Positions 25,010 to 32,049 are shown, counted from the first letter of the stretch. The stretch is 42,956 nt of DNA from an uncultured Clostridia bacterium (GCA_944387425.1 CALXEV010000012.1:1-42956), one strand, 5' to 3'. Program-made: numbers and translations. The notes: generated from the sequence alone by a model not told the origin.

Positions 25010-25765
25010 ATGAAATGTAAAAAATGTGGAAATGAAATACAAGAAGGAGAAAAATTTTGTGGCAAATGTGGAAATAAAATAAAGGTTAATAACAAAAAGC
25101 TAGATATATACCAAATTATAATATTATCAGTAATAGTAATACTAATATTAACAGGAATAGTATTAGCAATAAGGAAATCTTTTAATAAAGATGAAACATC
25201 AAATTTAAATAATAATAATAATGGAACAACATTAAATAATTCAAATACACTTATACAAAATAATATTTCAGATAATTTGCAGGTGCTAGATATAAAAAAT
25301 AATGAACTAAAAATAAATGCAACTGAGTTAATAAGCGAAATAATTTCAGCAAATAATGCAACAACAGAATATAAATATACTAAAAAACTTCAAGATAGTA
25401 GAGGAAATTATAATGTATATTCTATAGGAAATTCAACATTGCATGGGACTTTGGCAGCATATCCATTTCTTATTCTTGAAAATAAATCAACTGGAAATGT
25501 TGTAAGAATTTGTATCTATTATGCATATAATGGTGGAACAAGGCTTAATACTAGTTCAATTAATACTAATTATTCTATCCTCTATGATGCATTAAATGCA
25601 ATAAATCAACAAGAATTAGCAAGTGCGATAATGACAATAAAAAATAATTTTGATGGTACTACTGCTACTAAATCAGTAAAAGGTTTAAAGTACGGTATAA
25701 TGGATAATCCTAATTCAAGTGGTTTTTATCTTATGTTAGGAACAACTATGGATTCACTAGAATGA
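25010..25765 (+). CDS. Zinc-ribbon membrane protein 2
   Basis: The 251-residue protein has the same N-terminal ribbon as the previous gene; the first 53 bases of the two genes are identical (23887-23939 and 25010-25062). A membrane helix follows (about residues 35-59), then an Asn-rich spacer and an outer domain (about 95-251) quite unlike that of protein 1: ELISEIISANNATTEYKYTKKLQDSRGNYNVYSIGN...GTTMDSLE. An AAAGGAAATG site lies upstream. It is in the same operon, 25 bases after the previous stop. The identical ribbon DNA suggests recent duplication or conversion. Confidence 0.75.
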   Translation: MKCKKCGNEIQEGEKFCGKCGNKIKVNNKKLDIYQIIILSVIVILILTGIVLAIRKSFNKDETSNLNNNNNGTTLNNSNTLIQNNISDNLQVLDIKNNELKINATELISEIISANNATTEYKYTKKLQDSRGNYNVYSIGNSTLHGTLAAYPFLILENKSTGNVVRICIYYAYNGGTRLNTSSINTNYSILYDALNAINQQELASAIMTIKNNFDGTTATKSVKGLKYGIMDNPNSSGFYLMLGTTMDSLE

Positions 25766-25799
25766 GAAATTAAATAAAAAGAAAAGGAATAGATTAAAA

Positions 25800-27161
25800 A
25801 TGATTTGTAAAAAATGTGGAAGAGAAATAAAAGAGGGTAATATTTTTTGCACATATTGTGGAACACCTATAAAAGCAAGTAATGAAGAAATAGAAAATAC
25901 AATAAATGCGAAAAATACAAATATAAAAAAACATAGATTACCAAAATTAAAAATAATTATACCAATAATAGTAGTTGCTTTAATAGCTATATGTATAACT
26001 GTTGCGATAATTTTAAAAAATAAAAATAATGAAGATACTAATCCAAGTGAAGTTGTAGAGGAACAACAAGAAACTTCAAAAATAGAAATAGGAACAAACT
26101 ATAATTGTTCTACTTATGGTGTTACAGGATATATAAATTTTAATACAGAAACAAGTTTTGTGATGAATATGACATACGATATGTCAGAAAGTGTAACATA
26201 TAATGGTACATATAAAATAGAAGGAGATACAATAACTTTAACAGTAACATATTATGATATGGCAGAAGACCCGGAAACATTTGAGCCATACACAGAAACA
26301 ATAAATATATTAGAAGATGGAACATTAAAATATACAAGTTCAACTGGTGCTACATATATATTTGATAAGAATGTAACATTATCAGAAGCAAGTGCAGAAG
26401 CCACAGAAACAACAACTGGAGATTTATTAGAACAAATATATGCAAAATATCCAAGTTTACAAGGAACAGAAGGAATTGTATGTACAGATGGAACAGACTA
26501 TTGGCTATTAGATGAAACAGGAAATAAAGTATATTTTACAGATTTAACAAGTTTTGAAAGTGCATTATTAGAGTGTAACATAGATGTTAATAATATTGGA
26601 AGTTCAACAAGTACAAAAATAGATATGGAGCAATTTGTAAGAGAATTAAGTTATGGTTCAACAAGTACAGTAAATAATGTAAACTATGCAAGAGATGGAT
26701 ATAGAGCAGATTATTTTTATTATGATGAAGATTTAACATTAGATGACTTTACTAAAACAGAAGAAGGAAATAATATAACATATTCAATAACTACTACTAA
26801 AACTAGAAGCATTAATTATGACTTCCCTATGACTTTATCTATAACTATTACAAAAGATAATATATTAAAAGAAATAAAAATAACAGCACAACCAAAAGAG
26901 TGGGAAGCAAAAGAAATATTTAATTGTGCAGAAGAAGTTGAAGCAGCTCTAGGATATACATTATATAATCAATATACTTCTGTCTCTACTGAAATAATAA
27001 AAGATATAAAAGAGGATATGGTATCATATAATTATATGGAAGGTAGTTATTATAAATTAAGTGTAACAAATAAAACAGTAACAAAAGAAGATACTACACA
27101 TAATAAAACAGTTACATTTACTATTGGTACTGATACATTAACTTATGATATGGTATTTTAA
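25800..27161 (+). CDS. Zinc-ribbon membrane protein 3
   Basis: The 453-residue protein begins MICKKCGREIKEGNIFCTYCG (four-Cys ribbon), then a basic stretch, a membrane helix (about residues 51-69) and an acidic spacer. A beta-rich lipocalin-like domain (about 95-195; YNGTYKIEGDTITLTVTY, then ILEDGTLKYTS) follows, then a linker with LLEQIYAKYPSLQGTEGIVCTDG, and a further beta-rich C-terminal domain. The outer part probably faces the cell exterior. AAAGGAATAG precedes the ATG. It is the last gene before a strong terminator. Confidence 0.75.
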   Translation: MICKKCGREIKEGNIFCTYCGTPIKASNEEIENTINAKNTNIKKHRLPKLKIIIPIIVVALIAICITVAIILKNKNNEDTNPSEVVEEQQETSKIEIGTNYNCSTYGVTGYINFNTETSFVMNMTYDMSESVTYNGTYKIEGDTITLTVTYYDMAEDPETFEPYTETINILEDGTLKYTSSTGATYIFDKNVTLSEASAEATETTTGDLLEQIYAKYPSLQGTEGIVCTDGTDYWLLDETGNKVYFTDLTSFESALLECNIDVNNIGSSTSTKIDMEQFVRELSYGSTSTVNNVNYARDGYRADYFYYDEDLTLDDFTKTEEGNNITYSITTTKTRSINYDFPMTLSITITKDNILKEIKITAQPKEWEAKEIFNCAEEVEAALGYTLYNQYTSVSTEIIKDIKEDMVSYNYMEGSYYKLSVTNKTVTKEDTTHNKTVTFTIGTDTLTYDMVF

Positions 27162-27165
27162 AAAT

Positions 27166-27203
27166 AAAAGTTCACTAAACAAAAAAATTAGTGGACTTTT
27201 TAA
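27166..27203 (+). terminator. Terminator of the zinc-ribbon operon
   Basis: AAAAGTTCACTAA pairs with TTAGTGGACTTTT (13 bp with one G-T) around a 9-base loop, followed by TTA. Confidence 0.85.
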
Positions 27204-27212
27204 AATACTAGC

Positions 27213-27241
27213 TTGGAAAAATAACTATATTATCATATAAT
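27213..27241 (+). promoter_or_regulatory. Promoter P1 (copied at 28325)
   Basis: TTGGAA (27213-27218), 17 bases, TATAAT (27236-27241). The surrounding GCTTGGAAAA...TCATATAATAAA recurs at 28324-28356, so the promoter was duplicated. Confidence 0.65.
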
Positions 27242-27273
27242 AAATGCGATATATATGAAAGGATTTTAAAAAT

Positions 27274-27711
27274 ATGGAAGATTTAGATATAGAAAAAATA
27301 ATAATAGACAATTTTCATAAAATGATACAAGATGAAAACTACCCAAAAGAAACAGTACAAAGACATATAGAAGAAATACAAGAAGGATTAAATGTTATTA
27401 AACAAAATGGAGATTTAGAAATATTAAAAACATTATATATAATAGAACAAAATTTATATGAAGAATTAAACAAAACTAATCAAACTATATTAATAAAAGA
27501 AAATAAAGGAATATTTACTAATGTAACGACAGCAATAATATTTGCACTAGGATATGGAAAACATGGTTTTAGGATAGGACTACAAAGTAAAAACTTGAAA
27601 GACAAGCATATTATTTTAGAAGTACCAGGAGCAATTAAAGATAGAGTTGCAGATATACTAAATGCAAATTATAAAAACTGGGAAGCGGTTTTTAAAGTGA
27701 AAATTTCATAA
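27274..27711 (+). CDS. Hypothetical protein, partly duplicated downstream
   Basis: The 145-residue protein has an acidic helical N-terminal half (EKIIIDNFHKMIQDENYPKETVQRHIEEIQEGLNVIKQ) and a C-terminal part (IIFALGYGKHGFRIGLQ..HIILEVPGAIKDRVADILNANYKNWEAVFKVKIS). No known domain is recognised. The last 22 codons recur, decayed, at 28252-28317. It stands just before the macro-domain gene, 23 bases away, and probably shares its transcript. AAAGGA precedes the ATG. Confidence 0.65.
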   Translation: MEDLDIEKIIIDNFHKMIQDENYPKETVQRHIEEIQEGLNVIKQNGDLEILKTLYIIEQNLYEELNKTNQTILIKENKGIFTNVTTAIIFALGYGKHGFRIGLQSKNLKDKHIILEVPGAIKDRVADILNANYKNWEAVFKVKIS

Positions 27712-27734
27712 TATAAGTTTTTTAAGGAGAGTAT

Positions 27735-28245
27735 ATGGAAAAACTAATTTTAGTAAGTGGAGATATAATAAAAAATTCTACAAATATAGAAGCTATTGTA
27801 AACCCAGCCAATGAATATATGGAATATGGAGGAGGCGTTTGTGGAGCAATTTATGAAAATGCAGGTATAGAATTATTAGAAAATTATTGTCATAATAAAT
27901 GGAATACAGAAATGAAAGTAAATGAAATAAGAATTACACCACGGTTTTAGACTTGCAAAAGAAATAATACATATACACCCACCTAGATATTATGAGGAAA
28001 AAGAACCAATAAAAAAATTAAAAGAAAGTTATTTGAATTTATTTGAAATAATTAAACAAGAAAGATATAAAAGTGTGATTATTCCATCATTAGGAACAGG
28101 ACATTATGGATATATGCACCAAGAAGTGGCAGAAATGGTTATGCACTCATTATGTGATTTTTGTATAAACAATGATGTTACTATCATATTTAATTTGCTT
28201 GATGAAACTGTCAAAACAATTTATAAACAATATTTAGTAGCATGA
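27735..28245 (+). pseudogene. Macro-domain (ADP-ribose-binding) protein, frameshifted
   Basis: The N-terminal frame (27735-27950) has GDI, VNPAN and YGGGVCGAI, the ADP-ribose-binding loop of macro domains, but stops after IRITPRF. Removing one base at 27942 (ccaCggt) restores PGFRLAKEIIHIHPPRYYEE and joins it to the second half (IIPSLGTGHYGYMHQEVAEMV), giving a normal macro domain of about 169 residues. Macro domains bind or remove ADP-ribose and O-acetyl-ADP-ribose; in mobile elements they can counter ADP-ribosylating defences. Either the gene is dead or the sequence has an indel. The start follows AAGGAG. Confidence 0.85.
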
Positions 28246-28251
28246 AACTTA

Positions 28252-28317
28252 GATACATATATATTAATTGCAAATCATAAAAACTGAGAAGAGGTTTTTA
28301 AAGTGGAAATTTCATAA
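28252..28317 (+). pseudogene. Remnant of the 3' end of the 27274-27711 gene
   Basis: Twenty-two codons match the end of the upstream gene (ANHKN-stop-EEVFKVEIS against ANYKNWEAVFKVKIS). A TGG is changed to TGA. It marks an old tandem copy, now lost except for this piece and the promoter that follows. Confidence 0.7.
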
Positions 28318-28324
28318 TACCGGC

Positions 28325-28353
28325 TTGGAAAATAAAATAAATTGTCATATAAT
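28325..28353 (+). promoter_or_regulatory. Promoter P2, orphan copy of P1
   Basis: TTGGAA (28325-28330), 17 bases, TATAAT (28348-28353). No plus-strand gene follows; a TTTTTT tract at 28386-28391 could end a very short transcript pointing towards the 3' end of the recombinase gene. Confidence 0.5.
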
Positions 28354-28443
28354 AAAATTTGATACAATACTAAAAAAATATTTTGTTTTTTGTCTGTCAT
28401 TGTTACCATAGCCCCTAAAAAAAGTATGGTAATTAAAAATAGA

Positions 28444-29172
28444 TTAAAGTATTGTATCTTTTTTTAATTCTTTCTTATATTTATAAAAAGTAGTTTTAGA
28501 AACATTAGCCAATTTCATACATTCAATATCATTTAAAGTTCCATCAAAATCTTTTGAATGTTTTAAAATTATTTCCTTTGATTTAATAGATTTTTTAGTG
28601 GTTAGTTTTGCTCCACGAGGTTGTCCTATTTGTTTTCCATTTAATTTTGCAGTTAAAATACCTTCTTTTGTTCGTTGGTGTAAATCTTGAACTTCTTTTT
28701 CTGCTTGATCAAAGGCTTTTTTTATTTGCTCTTTTGCTAGTGCTATTGTATATTTGTTTAAAGCTGATATAATTGTTTTCATAAGTTCATCAGTGGCTTC
28801 ATTTCCAGTTTTTAAGACAATGTTTATTTGATTATCTAATGCTTTTCGGTACACTTCTGTATTGATATAACTTTCTTTTAGAAATACTAAGTTAATTCCC
28901 TTATTAAATAATTCCTCATACAAATTACAACCTTCTTCTGAATTTCTGCTCATACGGGATACAGAATCAAAAATTAAAGTATCTCCTTCTTTTAGTATTT
29001 TTAATAAATTTTCAAAATCTCTTCTCCCTTCAATTTTAACACCAGTAAAAGTTTCTTTTATAATTTTAGCATTTGGGTATTTTGCTAGTATATTTCTTAT
29101 TTGTCTTTCTATATTTTGCTTACCAGTACTAATTCTAGCCACACCATATTCTATTCCTAATTTTACAGACAT
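28444..29172 (-). CDS. Serine recombinase (resolvase/invertase family)
   Basis: The 242-residue protein has an N-terminal resolvase domain with GVARISTGKQNIERQ (catalytic serine in RIS, near residue 16), the FDSVSRMSRN motif (usual form LDRLSR) near 70-79, and a long E helix. A C-terminal helix-turn-helix follows (DIECMKLANVSKTTFYKYKKEL). It is of small resolvase/invertase size, not a large serine integrase. It may resolve multimers of the replicating element or invert DNA; the dyad and direct repeats in front of it (29193-29298) are possible recombination sites. AGGAGG precedes the ATG. Confidence 0.92.
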   Translation of the reverse strand: MSVKLGIEYGVARISTGKQNIERQIRNILAKYPNAKIIKETFTGVKIEGRRDFENLLKILKEGDTLIFDSVSRMSRNSEEGCNLYEELFNKGINLVFLKESYINTEVYRKALDNQINIVLKTGNEATDELMKTIISALNKYTIALAKEQIKKAFDQAEKEVQDLHQRTKEGILTAKLNGKQIGQPRGAKLTTKKSIKSKEIILKHSKDFDGTLNDIECMKLANVSKTTFYKYKKELKKDTIL

Positions 29173-29192
29173 TTCAAATTCCTCCTATTTAA

Positions 29193-29298
29193 GTAACAAA
29201 TCTAACGTTCGTTACATTTAATACTTAAATTATAACAGAGATTTTAAAAAAATACGACGAGTTTTAGTACTTTTTTTAGAAAGGTTACTTTTAGTACT
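29193..29298. promoter_or_regulatory. Recombinase promoter with dyad and direct repeats (possible res/operator)
   Basis: On the minus strand TATAAT (29234-29229) is a good -10 for the recombinase. Just downstream lie TAACGTTCGTTA (29203-29214, a 5-2-5 dyad) and the outer pair GTAAC/GTTAC (29193-29197, 29211-29215). TTTTAGTACT is repeated at 29262-29271 and 29289-29298. Confidence 0.5.
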
Positions 29299-29348
29299 AT
29301 ATAAACACATAGTATTTTAGTAAAATATTATTGAAAGGAGCAAGAAAG

Positions 29349-29900
29349 ATGAAGAATAAAAATAGTAATCTAGTAATAGTAGCAGATGAATATTCACAAT
29401 ATATAAATCTAGCAATAGAGTTTGCAGAACGTATAGTAAAAATAAAAATGAAAGTAGCAATATTTAATTTGACAGATGATGCCCAAGAAGAATTACAAGA
29501 TAGAATATCAAAAAATAAAAGAAATAAATTATATATAGATAAAAACAGAGATTTAACCATTGACTATATAGAACAAAAGAGCAGAGAATTAAAAACAGAG
29601 AAAGAAATTGATGTAATAATAATTGATTTAGAAGAAAAAGATATTAATGCTAATTATAAAGAATTGAGCAAAAGATTAAAAGACTTATCATTAGAATTAG
29701 GATTAACAATAGAAATATTTACACAAATAAAAGGAGCTACAGGAACAACTATAACAGGAATAGAAGATGTTGAAAATGAAGAAATAACAGATTATGCTGA
29801 TAAGGTATTTATTGGTAAATTTAATGATAAAAATAAAAAAGTTGCATTTGTAGCAAAAAGTAATAATGACAAGTATCCAGTAGGGTATTTAAGAAAATAA
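29349..29900 (+). CDS. Second DnaB-like RecA-fold protein lacking the P-loop
   Basis: I chose the ATG at 29349 behind GAAAGGAG. The 183-residue protein follows the DnaB C-terminal order: NLVIVADEYSQYINLAIEFAERIV in place of the P-loop strand and helix, LYIDKNRDLTIDYIEQKSRELK, DVIIIDLEEKD (Walker B-like aspartate kept), LSLELGLTIEIFTQIKG (sensor glutamine kept) and ITDYADKVFIGKF. The Walker A motif is absent. It is a shorter, independent relative of the protein at 19048-19890 and the last gene before the right end. It cannot hydrolyse ATP in the normal way; a role as binding partner or decoy is inference. Confidence 0.6.
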   Translation: MKNKNSNLVIVADEYSQYINLAIEFAERIVKIKMKVAIFNLTDDAQEELQDRISKNKRNKLYIDKNRDLTIDYIEQKSRELKTEKEIDVIIIDLEEKDINANYKELSKRLKDLSLELGLTIEIFTQIKGATGTTITGIEDVENEEITDYADKVFIGKFNDKNKKVAFVAKSNNDKYPVGYLRK

Positions 29901-29905
29901 AAGCA

Positions 29906-29927
29906 AGTCTAACAAATGTCTAACAAA
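29906..29927 (+). repeat. Tandem arm-type sites, right end
   Basis: AGTCTAACAAA (29906-29916) and TGTCTAACAAA (29917-29927) match the left-end pair at 12374-12396. A single inverted copy, TTGTTAGA, lies at 29992-29999. Confidence 0.55.
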
Positions 29928-30069
29928 GTTAATATTTTTTCAAAAACTTGCGAAACTATTGATAGTATGATAAAATCAGCACATAATCAAGTTGTTAGAA
30001 GGATTTATTAGATGTATAAAAAGGGACAACAAGGAATTAATGGTGCTAAATGAACACAGGAGTTTAAAC

Positions 30070-30078
30070 ACTCAAAAT
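30070..30078 (+). repeat. attR core (ACTCAAAAT)
   Basis: Identical to attL at 12282-12290. The sequence to its left (element) is not tRNA-like, and the sequence to its right is the tRNA-Leu 3' half. Confidence 0.9.
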
Positions 30079-30121
30079 CGTGCGGGAAACCATGTGGGTT
30101 CGAGTCCCACTTTGGGCACCA
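30079..30121 (+). pseudogene. 3' half of chromosomal tRNA-Leu(CAA)
   Basis: It begins CGTGCGGGAAACC and contains the right anticodon-stem arm, variable arm, T arm GTGGGTTCGAGTCCCAC, acceptor TTTGGGC, A and CCA. It pairs in every stem with the 5' half at 12251-12290. It has no promoter of its own. Confidence 0.93.
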
Positions 30122-30130
30122 AAACTATAT

Positions 30131-30180
30131 TCTCCCGAATACTGAGGTCTACTAGACTTCAGCCTATTCGGGAGATTTTC
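30131..30180 (+). terminator. Long hairpin terminator of the chromosomal tRNA-Leu
   Basis: TCTCCCGAATA (30131-30141) pairs with TATTCGGGAGA (30165-30175). Inside, CTGAGGTCT pairs with AGACTTCAG. TTTTC follows. The stem is very long for a terminator but sits directly after the tRNA. Confidence 0.7.
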
Positions 30181-30225
30181 AATTTTTAAAATTTTCATAC
30201 TAAATGGAAAAAATCTAATAAATAC

Positions 30226-30254
30226 TTGTTATTATAACCAAAAAAATATATAAT
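30226..30254 (+). promoter_or_regulatory. Promoter of the cupin/acetyltransferase genes
   Basis: TTGTTA (30226-30231), 17 bases, TATAAT (30249-30254), 23 bases before the cupin ATG. Confidence 0.65.
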
Positions 30255-30277
30255 AAAAAAAGGAAGGAATGATAATA

Positions 30278-30694
30278 ATGGAAAATGAAGAAATAAAAAA
30301 TGGAGCTATTTTTGAAAGAGGAGAAAAAAATCCTTTTGGACAATATTTTGTAGGACAAAGCTATTTAAAAATGTTAACAACAGAAGGTGTTGCAATAGGA
30401 AATGTAACATTTGAGCCAGGATGTAGAAACAATTGGCATATTCATAAATCTAGCAAAAATGGTGGTCAAATTTTACTTGTGACAGGTGGTAGAGGATATT
30501 ATCAAGAATGGGGAAAAGAAGCACAAGAGTTAAAGCCAGGAGATGTAGTAGTAATACCTGCAAATGTAAAACATTGGCATGGGGCAGCTAGAAATAGTTG
30601 GTTTGCACATTTGTCAGTAGAAGTACCAGGAGAAAATACATCTAATGAATGGCTAGAACCAGTAAGTGAAGAAGATTATAACAAATTAAAATAA
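30278..30694 (+). CDS. Cupin-domain protein
   Basis: I prefer the ATG at 30278, 10 bases after AGGAAGG; an ATG at 30269 is too close to it. The 138-residue protein has both cupin motifs: GCRNNWHIHKSSKNGGQILLVTGGRGYYQEWG (metal-binding His-x-His) and LKPGDVVVIPANVKHWHGA. It belongs to the small single-domain cupins often paired with carboxymuconolactone decarboxylase-like proteins, which bind a metal and a small hydrophobic or sugar ligand. It precedes a sugar acetyltransferase, 33 bases away, probably in one operon. Confidence 0.88.
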   Translation: MENEEIKNGAIFERGEKNPFGQYFVGQSYLKMLTTEGVAIGNVTFEPGCRNNWHIHKSSKNGGQILLVTGGRGYYQEWGKEAQELKPGDVVVIPANVKHWHGAARNSWFAHLSVEVPGENTSNEWLEPVSEEDYNKLK

Positions 30695-30727
30695 ATTTAA
30701 CACTTAAGTAATTGGAGGAATTATTCA

Positions 30728-31282
30728 ATGAGTGAAAAAGAAAAAATGCTGTTAGGTGAAATATATGATGCCAACTATGATGAAGAACTTATGAATGAAA
30801 GAATAAAAGCAAAAGATTTATGCTATGAATATAATCATTTAAAACCAAGCCAAATCAATGAAAGAACTGAAATTATGAAAAAGTTATTAGGAAAAACAAA
30901 AGATAACTTCCTAATAGAACAATTATTTGAATGTGACTATGGTTATAATATTGAAATTGGAGAAAACTTTTATTCAAATCATAATTTAGTTATATTAGAT
31001 GCTAATAAAGTTGTATTTGGAGATAATGTATTTATTGGACCTAACTGCGGATTTTACACAGCAGGTCATCCATTAGATGCAGAAACAAGAAATAAAGGAT
31101 TAGAATATGCAAAACCAATAAAAGTAGGAAATGATGTATGGTTTGGTGGAAATGTAGTTGTTTTACCAGGTGTTAAAATAGGAAATAATGTAGTAATCGG
31201 AGCAGGAAGTGTAGTTGCAAAAGACATTCCTGAAAATAGTGTTGCTGTCGGAAATCCATGCAAAGTAATAAAAAATATATAG
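30728..31282 (+). CDS. Maltose/galactoside O-acetyltransferase-type protein
   Basis: The 184-residue protein has the N-terminal helical maltose-acetyltransferase segment (KEKMLLGEIYDANYDEELMNERIKAKDLCYEYN) and a left-handed beta helix of hexapeptide repeats (VFGDNVFIGPNC... IKVGNDVWFGGNVVVLPGVKIGNNVVIGAGSVV). The catalytic histidine is in TAGHPLD near residue 116. It acetylates sugars with acetyl-CoA, as in detoxification of non-metabolised sugars. GGAGG precedes the ATG and a terminator follows. Confidence 0.92.
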   Translation: MSEKEKMLLGEIYDANYDEELMNERIKAKDLCYEYNHLKPSQINERTEIMKKLLGKTKDNFLIEQLFECDYGYNIEIGENFYSNHNLVILDANKVVFGDNVFIGPNCGFYTAGHPLDAETRNKGLEYAKPIKVGNDVWFGGNVVVLPGVKIGNNVVIGAGSVVAKDIPENSVAVGNPCKVIKNI

Positions 31283-31283
31283 A

Positions 31284-31315
31284 GGTACTTGTTTTTCAAG
31301 TATCTTTTCTTTTTA
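31284..31315 (+). terminator. Terminator after the acetyltransferase gene
   Basis: GGTACTTG (31284-31291) pairs with CAAGTATC (31297-31304; one G-T), followed by a T-rich run. Confidence 0.8.
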
Positions 31316-31341
31316 ATAATCATTGACTGATTATGTAAAAT

Positions 31342-32025
31342 ATGGTAAAATTTAAAAGGATGAATGAAATAACAGAAAAAATCTTGAATTTAATATATCC
31401 ACAAGTATGCAGTATATGTGGAAAAGTAGGCACAAAACCATTATGTAATATATGTAAAGTAAAATTAAATAAAGAATTTTGCTTTATGATGGATGACTAT
31501 AAAGATGATAACTCAAAAAATTTTGTTGAACATTATTATTTTTTTAAATATGAAAATATAATAAGAAGTCAATTATTATCACTAAAATTTAAAGAAAAAC
31601 CATATACATATAAAACAATTTCATATTTTTTAGAAAATAAAGCAAAAAATTTTGAAAAAATAAAAAAATATGATATAATTATTATAGTACCGATTAGTAA
31701 AAAAAGACTAAAAGAACGTGGATATAATCAAAGTGAACTTATAGCAAAAGAAATATCAAAAATAACATCTATAAAAATAGAAAAAAACATATTACAAAAA
31801 ATAAAAAACAATCCACCACAAAGCACATTAAATAAAGAAGAAAGACAAAATAATGCAAAAGGAGTTTATCAAATTAAAAATATAGACAAGCTTCAAGATA
31901 AGAAGATTTTAATAATAGATGATATTTATACAACAGGGAATACTTTAAATGAATGTGCAAAAATGTTAGTGGAGAGCAATATTGACAGAAAAAATATAGG
32001 AGTGTTAACAATTGCAAAAGATTAA
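31342..32025 (+). CDS. comF: ComF-family phosphoribosyltransferase-like protein
   Basis: The 227-residue protein has an N-terminal zinc finger (CSICGKVGTKPLCNIC, about residues 23-38) and a phosphoribosyltransferase fold with ISKKRLKERGYNQSELIA and the PRPP-binding loop ILIIDDIYTTGNTLNECA near 190-207. ComF proteins act in the cytoplasm during natural transformation and related DNA handling. A comEC gene is on the other chromosomal side of the element. The start is uncertain: ATG at 31342 has no clear ribosome site; ATG at 31360 has AAAAGG but very close. Confidence 0.88.
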   Translation: MVKFKRMNEITEKILNLIYPQVCSICGKVGTKPLCNICKVKLNKEFCFMMDDYKDDNSKNFVEHYYFFKYENIIRSQLLSLKFKEKPYTYKTISYFLENKAKNFEKIKKYDIIIIVPISKKRLKERGYNQSELIAKEISKITSIKIEKNILQKIKNNPPQSTLNKEERQNNAKGVYQIKNIDKLQDKKILIIDDIYTTGNTLNECAKMLVESNIDRKNIGVLTIAKD

Positions 32026-32049
32026 AATATACCCTAATGAGGAGGAAAA

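Larger units (their letters stand above)
12282..30078. mobile_element. Integrative element inserted in tRNA-Leu(CAA) anticodon loop
   Basis: The region is bounded by the direct repeat ACTCAAAAT at 12282-12290 and 30070-30078, with tRNA-Leu 5' and 3' halves outside. It contains a tyrosine integrase near the left end, an excisionase-like protein, a primase-helicase, XRE-type regulators, many small genes of mobile-element type and a serine recombinase near the right end. There is no relaxase, type IV secretion or virion gene that I can recognise. The most likely class is a replication-proficient satellite or mobilizable island (PICI- or IME-like) rather than a conjugative element or complete prophage. 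Boundaries are firm because the two tRNA halves rejoin exactly. Confidence 0.9.

Noticed and set aside
30030-30121. A possible rebuilt tRNA at attR from the element's right end
   Set aside because: The element bases before attR match a few acceptor and D-arm positions but cannot form the anticodon stem (2 of 5 pairs), so no functional tRNA is restored.
12251-30121. A tRNA intron instead of a mobile-element insertion
   Set aside because: The insert is 17.8 kb with an integrase and a direct repeat at the ends; no group I intron core is visible at the junctions.
30131-30175. Long hairpin after the tRNA as an integron attC site or riboswitch
   Set aside because: It directly follows the tRNA CCA and is followed by T residues; no integron integrase or cassette is present, so a terminator is the simplest reading.
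29992-30189. Open frame of 65 codons across attR and the tRNA 3' half
   Set aside because: It crosses the attachment site and the tRNA terminator, has no ribosome site and no protein-like features.
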